Source of the DNA: QHWT01 sp046726015
GTDB taxonomy: Bacteria > Acidobacteriota > Vicinamibacteria > Vicinamibacterales > 2-12-FULL-66-21
Direction: 5' to 3'
Length of the DNA: 14,858 bases
Assembly (NCBI GenBank): GCA_046726015.1
Contig: JBKOZS010000220.1
Location: forward strand, 1-14,858
Shown here: one piece after another, positions 13,978 through 14,858 of the stretch
Layout: each line of letters begins with the position of its first letter
Numbering within the stretch: the stretch's first letter is position 1
Notes under the pieces: generated by a model
Databases searched by the model: none
Told to the model about the DNA's origin: nothing
Seen by the model: only the letters and a program-made list of their open reading frames with translations
Program-made: the position numbers and the translations under genes

Positions 13978-14690
13978 GTCGTGGCTTCGACGTAACGGTA
14001 CCCGGCGCCGTATACGCCCTCGATCCCCGCGAAGCCGCGGTCGATGTCCGCGAATTTCCGCCGGATTCGCTTCACGTGACTGTCGATCGTTCGATCGCTG
14101 ACCGACACACGGTCGGGATATGCGGCGTCCATCAGCTGCTCGCGCGTTTTCACGGCGCCAGGTCGCTTCACGAGCGACTGCAGCAGGAGGAACTCGGTGA
14201 CGGTCAGCGGCACCGTGCGTCCCTTCCATGTCACCCGAAGGCGCACGGGATCCATTTCGAGTTCACCCAGGGCGAGAGCGCGATCCTCCGGCTCGCGCGC
14301 ACCGTCCGCGTGCGAGGACCGCCGGAGCAGCACTTTCACACGCGCCATCAGTTCACGCATCGAGAACGGCTTGCAGAGATAGTCGTCCGCGCCGATTTCC
14401 AATCCGAGCACGCGATCGAATTCCTCTTCGCGCGACGTGACGAAAATGATCGGCAGTCGCTCGGATCGCGTCCTCAGGCGACGGCACAGATCCAGGCCGT
14501 CCATGCGCGGCAGGCCGATGTCGAGAATGATCAAGTCGGGACAATCACGGTCCAGCGATTCCCACGCCGTCAACCCATCATCGAAGGCCTGCGGCTCGTA
14601 CCCCTCGCGCCGGAGCGCAGTGCACACTCCTTCGCGGATCGTCTCTTCATCTTCAACGACGGCCACGCGCCGCTGGCCGGAGTTCGGCAT
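13974..14690 (-). CDS. OmpR-family response regulator (ChvI-like)
   Basis: This 238-residue DNA-binding regulator has a receiver domain (about 8-120) with acidic pocket E13/D14, phospho-acceptor D57 (LIILDIGLPRMDG), switch T85 and K107 (CKPF). The C-terminal winged helix (about 140-235) has LTVTEFLLLQSLVKRPGAVKTREQLMD and the recognition-helix region VSVSDRTIDSHVKRIRRKF, ending GIEGVYGAGYRY. The SVSDRTIDSHVKRIR stretch is typical of ChvI. The ATG at 14690 begins MPNSGQRRVAVVEDE, a normal family start. The stop overlaps the kinase start, so the pair is translated together. Likely binding sites (TTCGCC direct repeats) lie 46-90 bp upstream, in the gap shared with the divergent gene. Confidence 0.95.
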   Translation of the reverse strand: MPNSGQRRVAVVEDEETIREGVCTALRREGYEPQAFDDGLTAWESLDRDCPDLIILDIGLPRMDGLDLCRRLRTRSERLPIIFVTSREEEFDRVLGLEIGADDYLCKPFSMRELMARVKVLLRRSSHADGAREPEDRALALGELEMDPVRLRVTWKGRTVPLTVTEFLLLQSLVKRPGAVKTREQLMDAAYPDRVSVSDRTIDSHVKRIRRKFADIDRGFAGIEGVYGAGYRYVEATT

Positions 14691-14826
14691 GGCCTGACAC
14701 TCTATCGCGGCTCCTGGCGGCGGCCGTTGCCTTTGTTCGCCTTAATTCGCCCTGGAAATGGTCCGTTGCCGTCATTCGCGCGCCGGCATTCACGCGTCTA
14801 CTGGCGATATTCCTCAGGAGGGACTC
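14691..14826. promoter_or_regulatory. Divergent promoter region with TTCGCC direct repeats
   Basis: The 136 bp between the response regulator and the next plus-strand gene contains TTCGCC at 14736-14741 and 14746-14751, exactly 10 bp apart, the spacing OmpR-type regulators favour. A larger direct repeat, CCGTTGCC-N4-TTCGC, occurs at 14724-14740 and 14763-14779. AGGAGGG at 14816-14822 is the ribosome site of the plus-strand gene. No convincing -10/-35 pair was found. Confidence 0.55.
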
Positions 14827-14858
14827 ATGCGGAACTCCGCCGTCGCGCGGCTCGTGGT
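14827..14858 (+). CDS. Start of a divergent gene (3' end outside window)
   Basis: ATG at 14827 follows a strong Shine-Dalgarno (AGGAGGG, 14816-14822) at a normal distance. Only about ten codons are visible, reading MRNSAVARLVV, which could be the beginning of a signal peptide (a positive residue then apolar ones). Its position next to the OmpR-type regulator and the shared repeats suggests it is a target of that two-component system. The product cannot be named. Confidence 0.6.
   Translation, partial: MRNSAVARLV

Noticed and set aside
13978..14229. Extension of the kinase frame upstream
   Set aside because: It overlaps the winged-helix part of the response regulator. The ATGA overlap at 13974-13977 and the membrane-helix position set the start.

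Overview
The window is GC-rich, gene-dense bacterial chromosome. No rRNA, tRNA, CRISPR array, transposase or phage gene was seen. The gene mix suggests a free-living, saccharolytic Gram-negative heterotroph: a three-subunit-type succinate dehydrogenase, a Tat-exported GH109-type enzyme, a BNR_4 secreted propeller, a GntR regulator with a LacI-type sensor, and a ChvG/ChvI-like two-component pair. Together with the purine-rich simple repeats between genes, this is compatible with Acidobacteriota (Vicinamibacteria-like). That placement is an inference from style, not a proven assignment.

Layout. (1) 1-2279, plus strand: the 3' part of sdhA, then sdhB and a small helical-repeat protein, closely spaced as one operon. 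(2) 7461-2397, minus strand: a secreted BNR_4 propeller protein, a Tat-signal GH109-like glycosidase, a sugar nucleotidyltransferase and a galactokinase-like GHMP kinase. The last three are packed tightly (17 nt gap, then an ATGA overlap) and look like a route from a released sugar to a sugar-1-phosphate and an NDP-sugar. (3) 7543-8949, plus strand: a MATE-family exporter. (4) 10116-9074, minus strand: a HAD phosphatase translationally coupled (GTGA overlap) to a 73-residue three-helix membrane protein. (5) 10214-11383, plus strand: a GntR/LacI-hybrid regulator divergent from the HAD gene, across an AT-rich control region with an operator-like palindrome. (6) 14690-11484, minus strand: OmpR-type response regulator, sensor kinase (ATGA overlap) and a secreted double-VOC protein. 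(7) 14827 onward, plus strand: the first codons of a divergent gene.

The most unusual signal lies between the genes. All three convergent junctions (2280-2396, 8950-9073, 11384-11483), and the 3' end of the BNR gene, carry short-period purine/pyrimidine-skewed repeat arrays. They belong to three or four sequence families and are oriented outward from the stop codons. Two of them run into coding sequence and appear to have created the C-terminal tails of the GntR regulator and the BNR protein. At 8991-9073 and 11327-11477 the arrays are inverted, so a transcript from either strand could fold into a long stem. They mark operon ends and look like a system of bidirectional 3'-end elements.
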